From Lepidodermella squamata (lineage: Eukaryota > Gastrotricha): a DNA stretch of 64,000 nucleotides. The translations under genes and the position numbers were made by a program. Where the stretch lies: contig JBLDXI010000006.1 of the NCBI GenBank assembly GCA_047495785.1, forward strand, positions 310,001 to 374,000. Direction: 5' to 3'. The notes under the pieces were generated by a model. The model worked only from the letters and a program-made list of their open reading frames with translations, did no database searches and was not told the origin of the DNA. Positions 52,605 through 62,101 of this stretch are shown one piece after another. Each line of letters begins with the position of its first letter. Positions within the stretch are counted from its first letter, which is position 1.

Positions 52605-52961
52605 TTACAATAACAAAGCCGGAAGAGTAATAAGAAACACTGGAAATAAGAAGTATTCGTTCCCATAGGCTTTTCTCCCGTTGTTACATAAGTCTCGATC
52701 GTTGCAGAAGCAATCCGTTATGGAGACCCCATCGTCGAGCTCCATGGTTGAGCATTCCATTTTAGTATTGCCTCCATCGCTTGGCATGCAGGTTTTCATA
52801 ACGACTTCAACTCGAGCAGAGTTGTTGTTCGAAACTGACTTGGCGCAGAAGGTGCAGTTGGAAGAGGGCACGTAAACGCCTCCAGCTCCAGAGTAGCACT
52901 CGAGAGCGGTAGCTATGGCCACGGTGGAAAACAGCGCTAAAATGAACAATTTTGCCTCCAT
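52605..52961 (-). CDS. Divergent Ly6/uPAR-like GPI-anchored protein, intronless
   Basis: A single exon encodes 118 residues. The signal peptide is MEAKLFILALFSTVAIATA. The mature part begins LECYSGAGGVYVPSSNCTFC, has the Ly6 cysteine order, and ends with CFCNDRDLCNNG. The hydrophobic C-terminus (FLFPVFLITLPALLL) serves as a GPI signal. It differs from the array members in lacking the intron after the signal peptide and in its last finger (CNDRDLCN rather than CNTDLCN). It is an older paralogue lying inside the minus array. Confidence 0.85.
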   Translation of the reverse strand: MEAKLFILALFSTVAIATALECYSGAGGVYVPSSNCTFCAKSVSNNNSARVEVVMKTCMPSDGGNTKMECSTMELDDGVSITDCFCNDRDLCNNGRKAYGNEYFLFPVFLITLPALLL

Positions 52962-53473
52962 AATTTGAACGATTATTATCGATGTAGCTCTCAGTCACCC
53001 GAAAGACAAAGTCATCATTTGTTATCACCAGCGTCTATTTTTATCGCCATACAAGTTATCTCTTGAACGTAACCATTTTTGGCAGGAAAAATTGCGTTAT
53101 CTTCAATTAACTAAACATCCTACCCACTTACATTGCGCTAGCAAAATAACAATATAGGTTCAAAGAATTAGACTGGGCGTATCCGGTTTCTGAGATAGTT
53201 AAAACACCAGCCGCTCGTTTGGGTTGAGTTTGGACTGTAAAATACTTGCATGGTCTCAAAAAGCTTGCAAATCACGAATTCCATTATTTCCAGGTTGACT
53301 AAAAGCGCCAAAGTAGCTACTAGTGTTTATTTTTGTTGACAACCTTGACCTTCGTAACCTGACATTTCATTCATGAATTTAATTTCAAACTGATTTACAC
53401 AGCGCGACCGAAATGAATGCAGCGTTTCCATTTATTTAGCCATATATTCTTATTGATATAATTTCATGATGAT

Positions 53474-53869
53474 TTACAACATGTAATAGGCGGCGAACAT
53501 GATTGAAACAGCGATAGCAGCTTGAACACCGGCAGTCACAGGAGCGCTGTTGCACAAGTCGGTGTTGCATAGGCAAAGAGTTTCAGTGACACCACTTTGA
53601 ATTTGTGTCTTGCACGTCAGTTCAAGGCCTGGGTCGGTCGAGTAGCACGATTTTGAGATGCCTATGGCACCATTATACTCAGCGACCGCTTTAATGCACA
53701 CTGTGCAGTTGTCGGACTTGGTGTACTTATTAGTAGCGTTGTCACCAACGTAACACTGGATGGCAACTAAAATTAGGCTCATCAATTCTGATATTATTTC
53801 ATGCGAATTCTTACGTGAACCAGCGATAAGTGCGATGAAGGAGAATGCGAGAAGGGTGATGTGGGGCAT
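53474..53869 (-). CDS. Ly6/uPAR-like GPI-anchored protein, minus array
   Basis: Exon 1 (53869-53815), a 48-bp intron (53814-53767) and exon 2 (53766-53474) encode about 115 residues. The signal peptide is MPHITLLAFSFIALIAGS. The mature domain begins LAIQCYVGDNATNKYTKSDN and ends LCLCNTDLCN. The GPI tail is NSAPVTAGVQAAIAVSIMFAAYYML. The intron is a multiple of three with no stop in frame, so retention would insert 16 residues after the signal peptide without breaking the protein. I chose the ATG at 53869 rather than the one two codons upstream because it aligns with the other copies. AATCTTATCTTGA lies about 80 bp upstream. Confidence 0.88.
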   Translation of the reverse strand: MPHITLLAFSFIALIAGSRKNSHEIISELMSLILVAIQCYVGDNATNKYTKSDNCTVCIKAVAEYNGAIGISKSCYSTDPGLELTCKTQIQSGVTETLCLCNTDLCNSAPVTAGVQAAIAVSIMFAAYYML

Positions 53870-54394
53870 AATCAATGCGTTGGTTTCAAACGTATTTCTC
53901 GTATAAAATATGAAGAAATGGCGTTAGGAAAAATATTCAAAATTGACAGGGAAATCTTATCTTGATGCTAGTTTACAGATAGCTGCGTCAAATTCGGCTA
54001 TCAGACAAGGTGCGGCTTATATTAATCTTCAATCTGAGGGAGTGGGCGGTGGTATTTTGCCTCGGCTCAGGTGGTCAAAGCAGAAAAAGGTGCCTTCAAA
54101 AAGGTACCCCCAGCGCCTACTCCCAAATATGGTTCCCATATATTTATTCATATTGAAAGCTGATACCAAACTACTGTTTTTTCCAGCACTCATCCTTCAT
54201 CCTTCTATCAGGCAGCGCGATGGGCAATTTCAAGTGAAAGAAACGGATAATTTTCGGCGAGGATTAATTCGAAAGTTCTTTTCATTCAAAGAATTACGAA
54301 AGCGATGAAATCCCGCATTGAGGGATTGAAAAACAAAGCACATCAATCAAGATCTTATAGAGATCAGAGTAACGATTTACTGCGTAAAATAGAC

Positions 54395-54700
54395 TGCGAG
54401 CAAGACCGACAAAATGATAGCCGCTTGAGACAAGCAGTCACCGATGCGCTGTTGCATAGATTCGTGTCGCACCAACGTGGTTGCGTCTCTCTTCAAGCAT
54501 TTTATTACTACTGTAGGTTCACAGACCCGATGCGCCCCTCGCATGCCTGTCGAAGGTGTTGCAAGCTCGCCGCGTTATGCCGGGGATCAAGGGTTTATCT
54601 GCGTTCGAGTGTTTACACGCCGGATAAGCTACGTGTGAAGGACTCGGTCACTAAAATGGGCCACTTAGACAACTACGCGCACCATGCAGTTACTACCTGC
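54395..54700 (-). pseudogene. Ly6 exon 2 relic
   Basis: Read on the minus strand, the codons for WCDTNLCNSA can be recognised near 54450-54485. A degenerate GPI-tail region lies on their 3' side at about 54396-54445, and decayed sequence matching upstream parts of Ly6 exon 2 lies to about 54700. Frameshifts and stops interrupt it, and no exon 1 was found. It is the oldest-looking dead copy in the array. Confidence 0.6.
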
Positions 54701-56298
54701 AATAAATAGGAACTAACTGTGCTGTTCAGTTTTGTTGTCAAAAAGAAATGCGATATCATGGCTATTTAAGAGCTAAGACCTTTTGCGAACAGCGATCGCT
54801 ATTAGGTAGCGCTAAGCTATAACGTGTAGTTTTATTAGGTAGACCGTGCTATGTAAAGTGTGCGCAAGCATTGTTTTGCCTCGCTTTTTTTGAATAACTT
54901 TTCAACCGTAAGTGATGCAAAGACGCGGTTTTGAGCAAATTAAAGACCAGGTGTGGTCTGATTATTCCCTAAGAGCTTGTTTCAAAAAGATGTACCTCAA
55001 AAAAGTTGTGAAAGAAATGCGTTTCGCCATTTTTCATACTTTTTCATTTTTGAAAAATGAAAGTTTTGGATCCGATGTGGCCTGAGTTGATTGTATCTCT
55101 CGCCAGAGGCTTCAGGTTTTGTTGACAGATGGTCTGTGAAGGATCCAAGTCACCGATTCCCGAAGCAAAAATTGCACGACTCTCCGATACTCGAGGTTTC
55201 ATCAAATTGGCACGGATCAATAAAAAATTCTGCAAAATCATTCCCGATCTCGGTTGGTGGATAAGACCTTTTCTGAGGGCGCTAATTAAAATTTCCCTGT
55301 TGACGGCGCGTTATTGACTCAATTCCCAACTAAGAAAATTTTCCAATAAGCCGTTTCACAGGAGGATGCCATTCAACCTCAAATCCTGTAAAGTGCCATT
55401 TTTCAAAAATAGGAATTATCGAAAAAATCGCGAATTGCATTTTGGTCATCAATGTTCTCTCTCGAATCCCATTCTACCGAAAATTTGAGGGAGGATTACC
55501 CCACACTGGATCGATATCGACTGGCGAAAACCGCATTGAAAAATTCCTCATGGTTATGGAGTTATTCAAAAAAAGCGGGGCAAAAAAATGTTTGCGCATA
55601 CTTTATCGCCCATCGGGCTGCTATCCTCATCCGAAGGTCTTATTCGAACGGCTTATATCAGTGCTCCGCAAACTTTTTTCACCATCGGCATTTTTGGCGG
55701 CCGGAAAGCCTAAGCTCCAGCCACAATTTTGGCTGAAAATAGTGCAAAACAGGCTGAATGGCCGGAAAAAACTTTGCGACTTGGGCAGCTAATTTTTTAT
55801 TTAAAATTAAAATTTAAAATTATATTTTACCGTATTATATAAATAAATAAATATAGTATATTTGCTTCCTCCTTTAATAAGGGTTCGAGTTTAGAAGGAT
55901 TTTAGAGTGTCATTTTGACAAATACAGCAACAATTTTCCCATCCATGGCAGCTCCGGGATCCAAGATCGCACCCTGCATACCAGCTCGATCAGTTCGCAT
56001 GGCCAACTCAATCAATGACCAACTCAATCGAGGGAAAACAATCATCATGGTTGATACCGAGACGTTTCGGCTGGGTCTTCCATGAAAGCCCAGATCTGGT
56101 CATGCAAAAAGCTACATGTATCCTCCTCGGATTTCCTAGCTGGATTCATCCTATTTCGAGCGGTTTTTAACATTTAATTAGGTTACTAAGAGTGATTGAT
56201 TTTTATTTTCCCGACTGGGCATCATTTTATTAATTATTCATTGAGCCCAATGCCCAATGCACATTGCAAGAACAGTAACATCAAGTTCTTAAACAAGT
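54701..56298. other. Intergenic, no gene seen
   Basis: Several ORFs of 60-116 codons (for example 55442-55792) lack any recognisable motif. A T/A-rich patch lies at 55795-55855. ATCTCGGATTTCC-like and CAACTCAATCAATGACCA-like phrases near 55990-56020 recur at about 50345-50365, showing that an intergenic segment was shared between the two places. Confidence 0.4.
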
Positions 56299-56700
56299 TC
56301 AGAGCATAAAATAGACGGCGAGTAGAATCGAACTAGCGACAGCAGCTTGAGTACCGGCAGTCACAGGGGCGCTGTTGCATAGGTCGGTATTGCAAAAGCA
56401 AGTAGTCGCTTTTGTGCCGGTTTGCGTCTGGGTCTGGCAGGTCATATCAGCGCCTGGGTCCGGAGTGACGCACATTTTCGTGGTGCCTTCGATACCGCTA
56501 GCTTCAATGACAGTTTTCTGGCAAACAACGCAGTTGTCAACCTCTGCGTACGTCGTACCACTAGTTCCTTGGTAACACTTGATAGCAACTGTAATGTAGA
56601 ATAAATTGGGAATCAATGTCGATTTAATTCATCGCAAATACTTACATGAACCAGCGAAAAGTGCGGTGAAAACGAAAGCGACAAGAGCGATCCGAGACAT
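56299..56700 (-). CDS. Ly6/uPAR-like GPI-anchored protein, minus array
   Basis: Exon 1 (56700-56646), a 57-bp phase-1 intron and exon 2 (56588-56299) encode about 114 residues. The signal peptide is MSRIALVAFVFTALFAGS. The mature part begins FAIKCYQGTSGTTYAEVDNC and ends TCFCNTDLCN, with the GPI tail NSAPVTAGTQAAVASSILLAVYFML. The intron frame is partly open, but FAIKCY aligns exactly with siblings only if it is spliced. The promoter motif and TATA-like box are listed separately. Confidence 0.9.
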
Positions 56701-56783
56701 CATACTCCGTGCAGTATTTCAGTATGTTTTTACGTGAGGATTGGGTTAATAGCGAAATAAGGGTAAATGCTTGATGGTGCAGC

Positions 56784-56811
56784 TTTTATAAAGAGCGGGT
56801 TATCTTATCTC
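56784..56811 (-). promoter_or_regulatory. GATA site plus TATA-like box of a Ly6 promoter
   Basis: On the plus strand CTTTTATAAAG (about 56783-56793) is followed by GGTTATCTTATCTC (about 56798-56811). On the coding strand this reads GAGATAAGATAACC, then about 5 bp, then CTTTATAAAAG, ending roughly 85 bp before the ATG at 56700. The same order is seen upstream of the gene at 61995. Confidence 0.6.
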
Positions 56812-57112
56812 AAACCAAGTCAATCGTGGCGATTTTTGCCAAATTTACAAAAGTTTCAATTTTTCTATAATTCCGCTTAGATTGAAGCCTAATTTCACAG
56901 AAATTTAATGACTAGTACTATGAATGACCGGGAATCGTTTGATATGAAATTCGGCTAGATCCGAGAGGCATGAATGAACGGCAAAACGAAAATCAAATTC
57001 TGCGTGGCGAATGACCTTGTCTCGTTAACTAGGCCTGTCTTATCTTCAAAACCACCGGGGAGCATCAAAATCGTGGGCGCCAGGAAAGACACATCTTTTC
57101 ATTGAGCCATTT

Positions 57113-57132
57113 CCCACCGGTGATAAGATAAA
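57113..57132. promoter_or_regulatory. Distal conserved GATA-containing box
   Basis: CCCACCGGTGATAAGATAAA at about 57113 is matched by variants at about 58215 (CCCACCGGTTATAGGATGAA), 59190 (CCCACCGGTTATAAGATGAA) and 62251 (CCCACTAGTGATAAGATAAA). Each is distal to the start of a minus-array Ly6 gene (56700, 58031, 59001, 61995). The conserved CCAC-GATAAGAT core suggests a composite enhancer site. Shared ancestry by duplication is an alternative explanation. Confidence 0.5.
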
Positions 57133-57635
57133 TCTTGGTTTTTCCTTTTTTCACCATAATTTTGTCTTGAAAATAGACAATTTTGGAAATTTCCGTGAAA
57201 TTCGGAAAACATCTTCTTCATCAAACCAAATATTTTCCCATCTAACCAGAAACCAGAAATTGGACCCTTCAATTAGTCAATTAAAAATCCCTTTTCTTTC
57301 ACTCTAAAGTTGGAATTATTCCTCCAAAATACGTGTTAGGAGAATATTGGTGTTGCTTAGATAATGCTTCTAGAGCAGGATATCAGGAAATATCAGGATA
57401 TCAGGAAATGGACCGGTTTTCCAAAATTTTTCAAATTTTCCTCTTTTTACAGTTTTCCCTTGCGGCGTCTTTCCTGGGCCGCAGAAATGAGCTGGAACGT
57501 GTTGACTAGGCTTGAGGTATGGTTCATATCTTAGATAAACGAGTAATATCATGAAGTTTATTGCTGCAAGAATGAGCTGAGGAAAATCACAATTTAAAGT
57601 CCTTTCAGCAATCAGGATTGGAAGCTGTTTAGAGC

Positions 57636-58031
57636 TTAGAGCATGAAATAGGCGGCGATCAGGATCGAACCAGTGACAGCAACTCGAGCGCCGGTGGTCA
57701 ATGGGACGCTGTTGCACAATTCGGTGTTGCAGAAGCAAACAGTTACGGTAGCTCCACCATCCGACTGAGACGTGCACGTCATGGCAGTGCCTGGATCGAT
57801 TGGCAAGCATGACTTGGAGATAAGTTCGACACCGTCAGCGTCCGCAGCTGTTTTTGAGCAAACCATGCAGCCGTCGACTTCAGTGAAATTATTAGAACCC
57901 TGGTAGCACTTGATGGCAACTGGAATGCAACAATCTTATATTTAAAAATCCGATTTTATTCAATGCGAATTCTCACATGAACCAGCAATAAGAGCATTAA
58001 AAACGAAAGCTATAAGGATGATGCGAGACAT
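57636..58031 (-). CDS. Ly6/uPAR-like GPI-anchored protein, minus array
   Basis: Exon 1 (58031-57977), a 57-bp phase-1 intron with a GTGAGA donor and exon 2 (57919-57636) encode about 112 residues. The signal peptide is MSRIILIAFVFNALIAGS. The mature part begins FAIKCYQGSNNFTEVDGCMV and ends VCFCNTELCN, with the GPI tail NSVPLTTGARVAVTGSILIAAYFML. One N-glycosylation site (NFT) lies near the mature N-terminus. GTATCTAATCT, a variant of the GATA motif, lies about 80 bp upstream. Confidence 0.9.
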
Positions 58032-58570
58032 GGTCAGTGCTGTATTTCAAAACATTAATGTGTGATAAAGAAAAAAAAGGAAATAAGAGAAAGTTGGGGC
58101 AGTTTATAGAGCGGAGTATCTAATCTATAAGGCCAAAGCCACGACCGGATAAAACGGCGAAACTGGCATCGTCAAGCGAAACAGGAGACAAGAATGTTTT
58201 TCTATAGAGCAATGCCCCACCGGTTATAGGATGAACCACGTTTTCACGTTGCTACTGGAGTAGCATCGGCCGCAACATTCGCGGTTTCAGTGCGACGCTA
58301 ACGGTGATAATGCTCTTCCTTGCGCTGAACGTTATGGTTACGGTGGTTACAAAGCAGTCCACAGTTAACAGTTACTCCGCGTATATTTCGTCGCGCACCT
58401 AAATGCTCTCATCGCAATCAGCAATCTGTTAACCACCAGCACGACCGCTAACTCTATGGTAGCTCTTATAGATTCAATTGGTCATATTCATCAAGTTTAC
58501 TGATGTACGAATGATCAGAAGAAAGGCAATTAAAAATTAAATTTAAAGTAATGAGTTGACGTAGTGACGT

Positions 58571-59001
58571 TTAACAGCTATTTAGAGCTTGAAATAAGAC
58601 GGCGAACAGGATCGAACCAATGACAGCATCTTGAGCGCTGGCAGTCACAGGGGCGCTGTTGCATAGGTCGGTGTTGCAGTAGCAAGTAGTTGCTGTTGTG
58701 TCAGTTTGCGTCACGGTCGTGCAAGTCATATTCACGCCAGGGTCCAGAGGCACACAAAGCTTTGTGGTGGTGTCGACACTGGGGGCTTCAACGACTGTTT
58801 TCATGCAATAAGCGCAGTTGTCAGCCTCTGTATACGACCCATCAACGCTAGACCCCTGGTAACACTTGATGGCAACTGAAATGTGAAATAATTAATAAGA
58901 GAATCCAATTTAATTCAATCCAATTCAATTTAGTGATAATTCTTACGTGAACTAGCAAGAAGAGCCGTAAAAACGAAAGCGGCAAGGTTGATGTGAGACA
59001 T
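58571..59001 (-). pseudogene. Ly6-like gene, minus array, probably frameshifted
   Basis: Exon 1 (59001-58948) and exon 2 (58875-58571) resemble the intact siblings: a signal peptide starting MSHINLAAF, then FAIKCYQG and TCYCNTDLCNSAPVTA. By my count exon 1 is 54 nt where siblings have 55, with one A missing from an A-run near 58970, which would put the whole Ly6 domain out of frame. At the 3' end an extra base changes the expected GPI end ...AAYFML to FAVLFQALNSC. The motif GAGGTATCTTATCC is intact about 80 bp upstream. If the first count is wrong, the gene could still be functional with an altered tail. Confidence 0.55.
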
Positions 59002-59496
59002 GGTCAGTGCGCTGCCACGGAATTGTAATTCGTCAATAGCTAATAGCGGGGCGAGATAAATTGCAGGTTGGTGCAGCGAGGTATCTTATCCTCTAACACT
59101 AAAAGCATGACCGAAGAGGTTTAATTATCTGGAACGACATCGGGGGCGTGAAGCGTATCAAAAGGACTGTCCTTTCCATTGAGCATATTCCCACCGGTTA
59201 TAAGATGAATCGCGTTCAAAGCCATCACACAAATCACAACAAAGTCTGAGATGGTATAATTTTCACTGATCACTGTTTGATCACTGTTCACTGTCCGAAT
59301 ACGTCGCCTTCTCACGTTCGGTGAACGTAGGTTCGGATTTGCGCTACGGCGCTTCTTCGGCGCTTCGTCAGCTAAGAGCGGACGTATTTGCCCGCTTTGA
59401 AGCACTCTAGGGGAGGGCCATTAACCTTCAAAATAAGCAGCGCTGTAACAAGGAAAACAGTGACAAAAAATCAAATGATTTAGCGATTGCTAACCT

Positions 59497-59625
59497 TCAA
59501 CAGTCCAGGCCTTCAGCCTTCAGCCTTTTGCGCTCATCTGACCAAATAGAATTCATGGCGGAGAAACCCCTCTCGCACTCAGCAATGCAGAGGGGTAGTA
59601 TCGCCAACTTATCGTAAATCAACGC
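59497..59625 (-). mobile_element. hAT-family transposase relic (C-terminal dimerisation region)
   Basis: The minus strand encodes LPLCIAECERGFSAMNSIWS and then DERKRL, ending at a stop at 59497. The pattern LPxxxAxxERGFSAMNxIxxxxRxRL is the hallmark of the hAT C-terminal dimerisation domain and its relatives. Only about 40 codons remain. Tandem copies of CGCCAATTGCAAATC lie just upstream (about 59622-59660). Confidence 0.7.
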
Positions 59626-59989
59626 CAATTGCAAATCAAGTTTCCGCCAATTGCAAATCTATTTTTCACCTCGAGCTACCCCAGCATCACCCCAGCGACA
59701 CCCCAGCACCCCTGTACTTCGTACCCATTTGGTTTTAGCTAGCAAATCTCACCCAGCAGCTAGCGAAAAGTTGCGAAAGTGCTCGAATGAGGTGCGATAA
59801 AAATAAATGCCCAACAGCAGGGGACCTTCTTCTTTTAAATGGTGGCAGACAGGAAACCTTCTTCTTTTAAATAATGTAAACTCCCAGGTATGCGCTAATC
59901 GGTGCTACAAAAAGCATGATGTTACAGACATTCATTTTCATAGCGTTTATTGGCACATCTGTGCAGAAGAAAATAAAAGTGAAAAAACA

Positions 59990-60391
59990 GTGGAGTTTCA
60001 AGAATTTAATTAATCGATGATCTATGATTGTTATTGACGCAGCATAATAGGCCACAGCCACCGGAACGGTGTTGCACAGGTCGACGTCATTGCAGAAGCA
60101 CACGCAGCTGCTGGTATGTCGTTTAGCAAGCAACAACATCACGAAGTTCATTTCTATGCCTGGGTTGACTGTCAGGCGTAAAGCTTCAACCTTATTCTGG
60201 CAAACCGCGCAGTCAGTTGTCGCCCACTGTGTTCTCTTCACATTAACGCCAACGCAGCACTTGATGGCAAAACTTACATTTAGAACGCGTTGATATTCAA
60301 TTTATATCTCATTCACTTCAAATTCTTACGAGATTCAAAAAGTAGTGCGGTAGATAGTAATGTGACAAGTGACAATCGTGATGTTGGACAT
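59990..60391 (-). pseudogene. Ly6-like gene, minus array, decayed copy
   Basis: Exon 1 starts at an ATG at 60391 (MSNITIVTC...) but reaches a stop before the expected donor; siblings' codons ACCGCACT are out of frame. The exon 2 start (AAGTTTTGCCATCAAG) is misplaced relative to the frame. Two cysteines of the middle finger are lost (MNFVMLLLAKRHTSSC). CFCNDVDLCN is still readable. The GPI tail is broken. GGGTATCTTATCTT, the promoter motif, survives about 70 bp upstream. Confidence 0.8.
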
Positions 60392-61592
60392 TTTCAACAT
60401 TTGCTGGAAATGAGGAAATGGGAGTATGTTAGTTGGCTTAAAATCTTGATCTGGGTATCTTATCTTAAAAAAACGTGCAAAATAACGCTGGCGGCTTTTT
60501 ATTTTTTATCAGTATCGTCTTATCAGGGTCCTATCTTTTTCACCAACCTTCGATTATATCTCCGCACTAGCCGTACTGGTTGAAAATAGAAAGTGTACGC
60601 TTCCCGAGAATTCGAGTATTATCTTCATGTTTTTCTGCCCACTCGTAAATGACAAGGCGTGTTTGTTTGCTTGGACTATTTGAGGCGGCTTCAGAAATTT
60701 GTGGGCGTTTCTTAAATAAGGTGTGGCTAGTATTGCACTCCGCCCTGGTGCAGGATTAATAACGGCAGCACGCCGAAACCATGAAAAGAACATGAGTTGT
60801 CTAAATACAGCAGGACAACTTGTTGGGAAGCTAATACTTAATATACGACAGATTGATTGAATTGAATATAAGTTCTCTCTGAGAAATTTGCGAACTGTTT
60901 AAATTAAAATAATCACCGGCCCTCTAATTTATTTATTTATTTATTTATTACGAGCATATGTCCCAAAGTTGAGAGCTCAACAACAAAAGATGTCATACCG
61001 CATACATAAGTAACAAAAAATCAGGTCCAATCAGTCCATTTCAAAGTCCGCAGGTACTGAGTATAAAAATATTATGTTTTTTTAGTTAACAAATGTTTAT
61101 ATACAAGTTGTCGACAGATATTCGTACTAGAGCCTTTCCAATTGCTGCATTTTCGGCATCTAAATTTGGAATATTGCTATCTTGTGGCGAACTTTGTACT
61201 TTGTTCGGAGCGTTCGGAAACTGGTTGAATTCTTCAGGGTGCGAAATACAGGGGTGCTGTGGAACTAGAGGAAGCCCCTTCCACTGGGGGGGGGGGGGGG
61301 GGGGGGGGAGGGCGGGTGCCTTTGGTTTCTTCGGCTGGTGTCTTCGAAGACACCTCAGCCCGGCTCCTTCATCGGATCCTACACTGACTTCTCTTATGCT
61401 GCAATAATCTGCGTTCTAAGCAGGTGGTGAAAAATTAAGATCCGATTGGTCAAACTCTCAATAGATTTCGATTGGTCAAACTCTCAATAGATTTATTGAC
61501 GCATGCATGAGCAGATGATACACAGGTGAAAATCAACAATGAATTATCGCTATATCCATTCTTAAAGTTCTTTCATGAAGGTTAGATACTGT
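60392..61592. other. Intergenic with simple repeats
   Basis: This stretch holds an (ATTT)n microsatellite at 60927-60949, a run of 23 G at 61286-61308, and a perfect 26-bp tandem duplication (CGATTGGTCAAACTCTCAAT...) at 61443-61494. ORFs in the region show no protein features. Confidence 0.6.
61443..61494. repeat. 26-bp perfect tandem duplication
   Basis: Two exact adjacent copies occupy 61443-61468 and 61469-61494. Being identical, they are probably recent replication slippage. Confidence 0.85.
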
Positions 61593-61995
61593 TTAGAGCA
61601 TGAAATAGGCGGCGAGCAGGATCGAACCAGTGACAGCAGCTTGAGCGCCGGCAGTTACAGGGGCGTTGTTGCACAGGTCGGTGTTGCAGTAGCAAACCGT
61701 TCCTGATACGCCGCCTTCCGACACACTCTGGCATTTCATTTCAATCCCTGTGCTGGAGGGCAGGCACGCTTTCGAGGTGATTTCGCCGAGAGGACTATCA
61801 GCTACAGATTTCCCGCAAGCCACGCAGCCGTCAGTCTCTGTGAACGACCCCCCGGGGGTAGTCCCAGTATAGCACTTGATGGCAACTGAAATGCAGAATA
61901 ACATGAGAATCTTTCAAATTTAATGATTTGCTATTCTTACAAGAACCAGCAACAAGAGCAGTAAAAACGAACGCGACAAGGGTGAGGCGAGACAT
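61593..61995 (-). CDS. Ly6/uPAR-like GPI-anchored protein, minus array
   Basis: Exon 1 (61995-61941), a 55-bp phase-1 intron and exon 2 (61885-61593) encode about 115 residues. The signal peptide, MSRLTLVAFVFTALVAGS, is identical at the protein level to plus-array copies 1-3, linking the two arrays 50 kb apart. The mature part begins FAIKCYTGTTPGGSFTETDG and ends VCYCNTDLCN, with the GPI tail NNAPVTAGAQAAVTGSILLAAYFML. Upstream are ATTTATAAAG and GGTATCTAATCT. Confidence 0.92.
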
Positions 61996-62076
61996 GGTGA
62001 GTGCGCTGTTATTCTCGAGAAATGGACGAAAAATGTAACGAGAGAAGTGAAATGATAGAAAACTCCATTTGGTGCA

Positions 62077-62101
62077 ATTTATAAAGCATGGTATCTAATC
62101 T
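62077..62101 (-). promoter_or_regulatory. GATA-like site plus TATA-like box of a Ly6 promoter
   Basis: AATTTATAAAGCATGGTATCTAATCT on the plus strand reads AGATTAGATACC, then TTTATAAATT, towards the ATG at 61995, about 85-105 bp away. The arrangement matches that at 56784-56811. Confidence 0.55.

Noticed and set aside
54305-54709. 134-codon plus-strand ORF
   Set aside because: It overlaps an antisense Ly6 relic (WCDTNLCNSA on the minus strand), which explains the sequence better.
55442-55792. 116-codon plus-strand ORF and an overlapping 94-codon one
   Set aside because: Two overlapping frames of similar length without motifs or splice context; AT-rich chance ORFs.
57370-57810. 146-codon minus-strand ORF overlapping a Ly6 gene
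   Set aside because: It reads the Ly6 exon in the wrong frame and continues into non-coding sequence; the Ly6 frame has all the motifs.
61286-61308. Run of 23 G residues
   Set aside because: A simple repeat prone to assembly error; a G-quadruplex role cannot be argued from one homopolymer.
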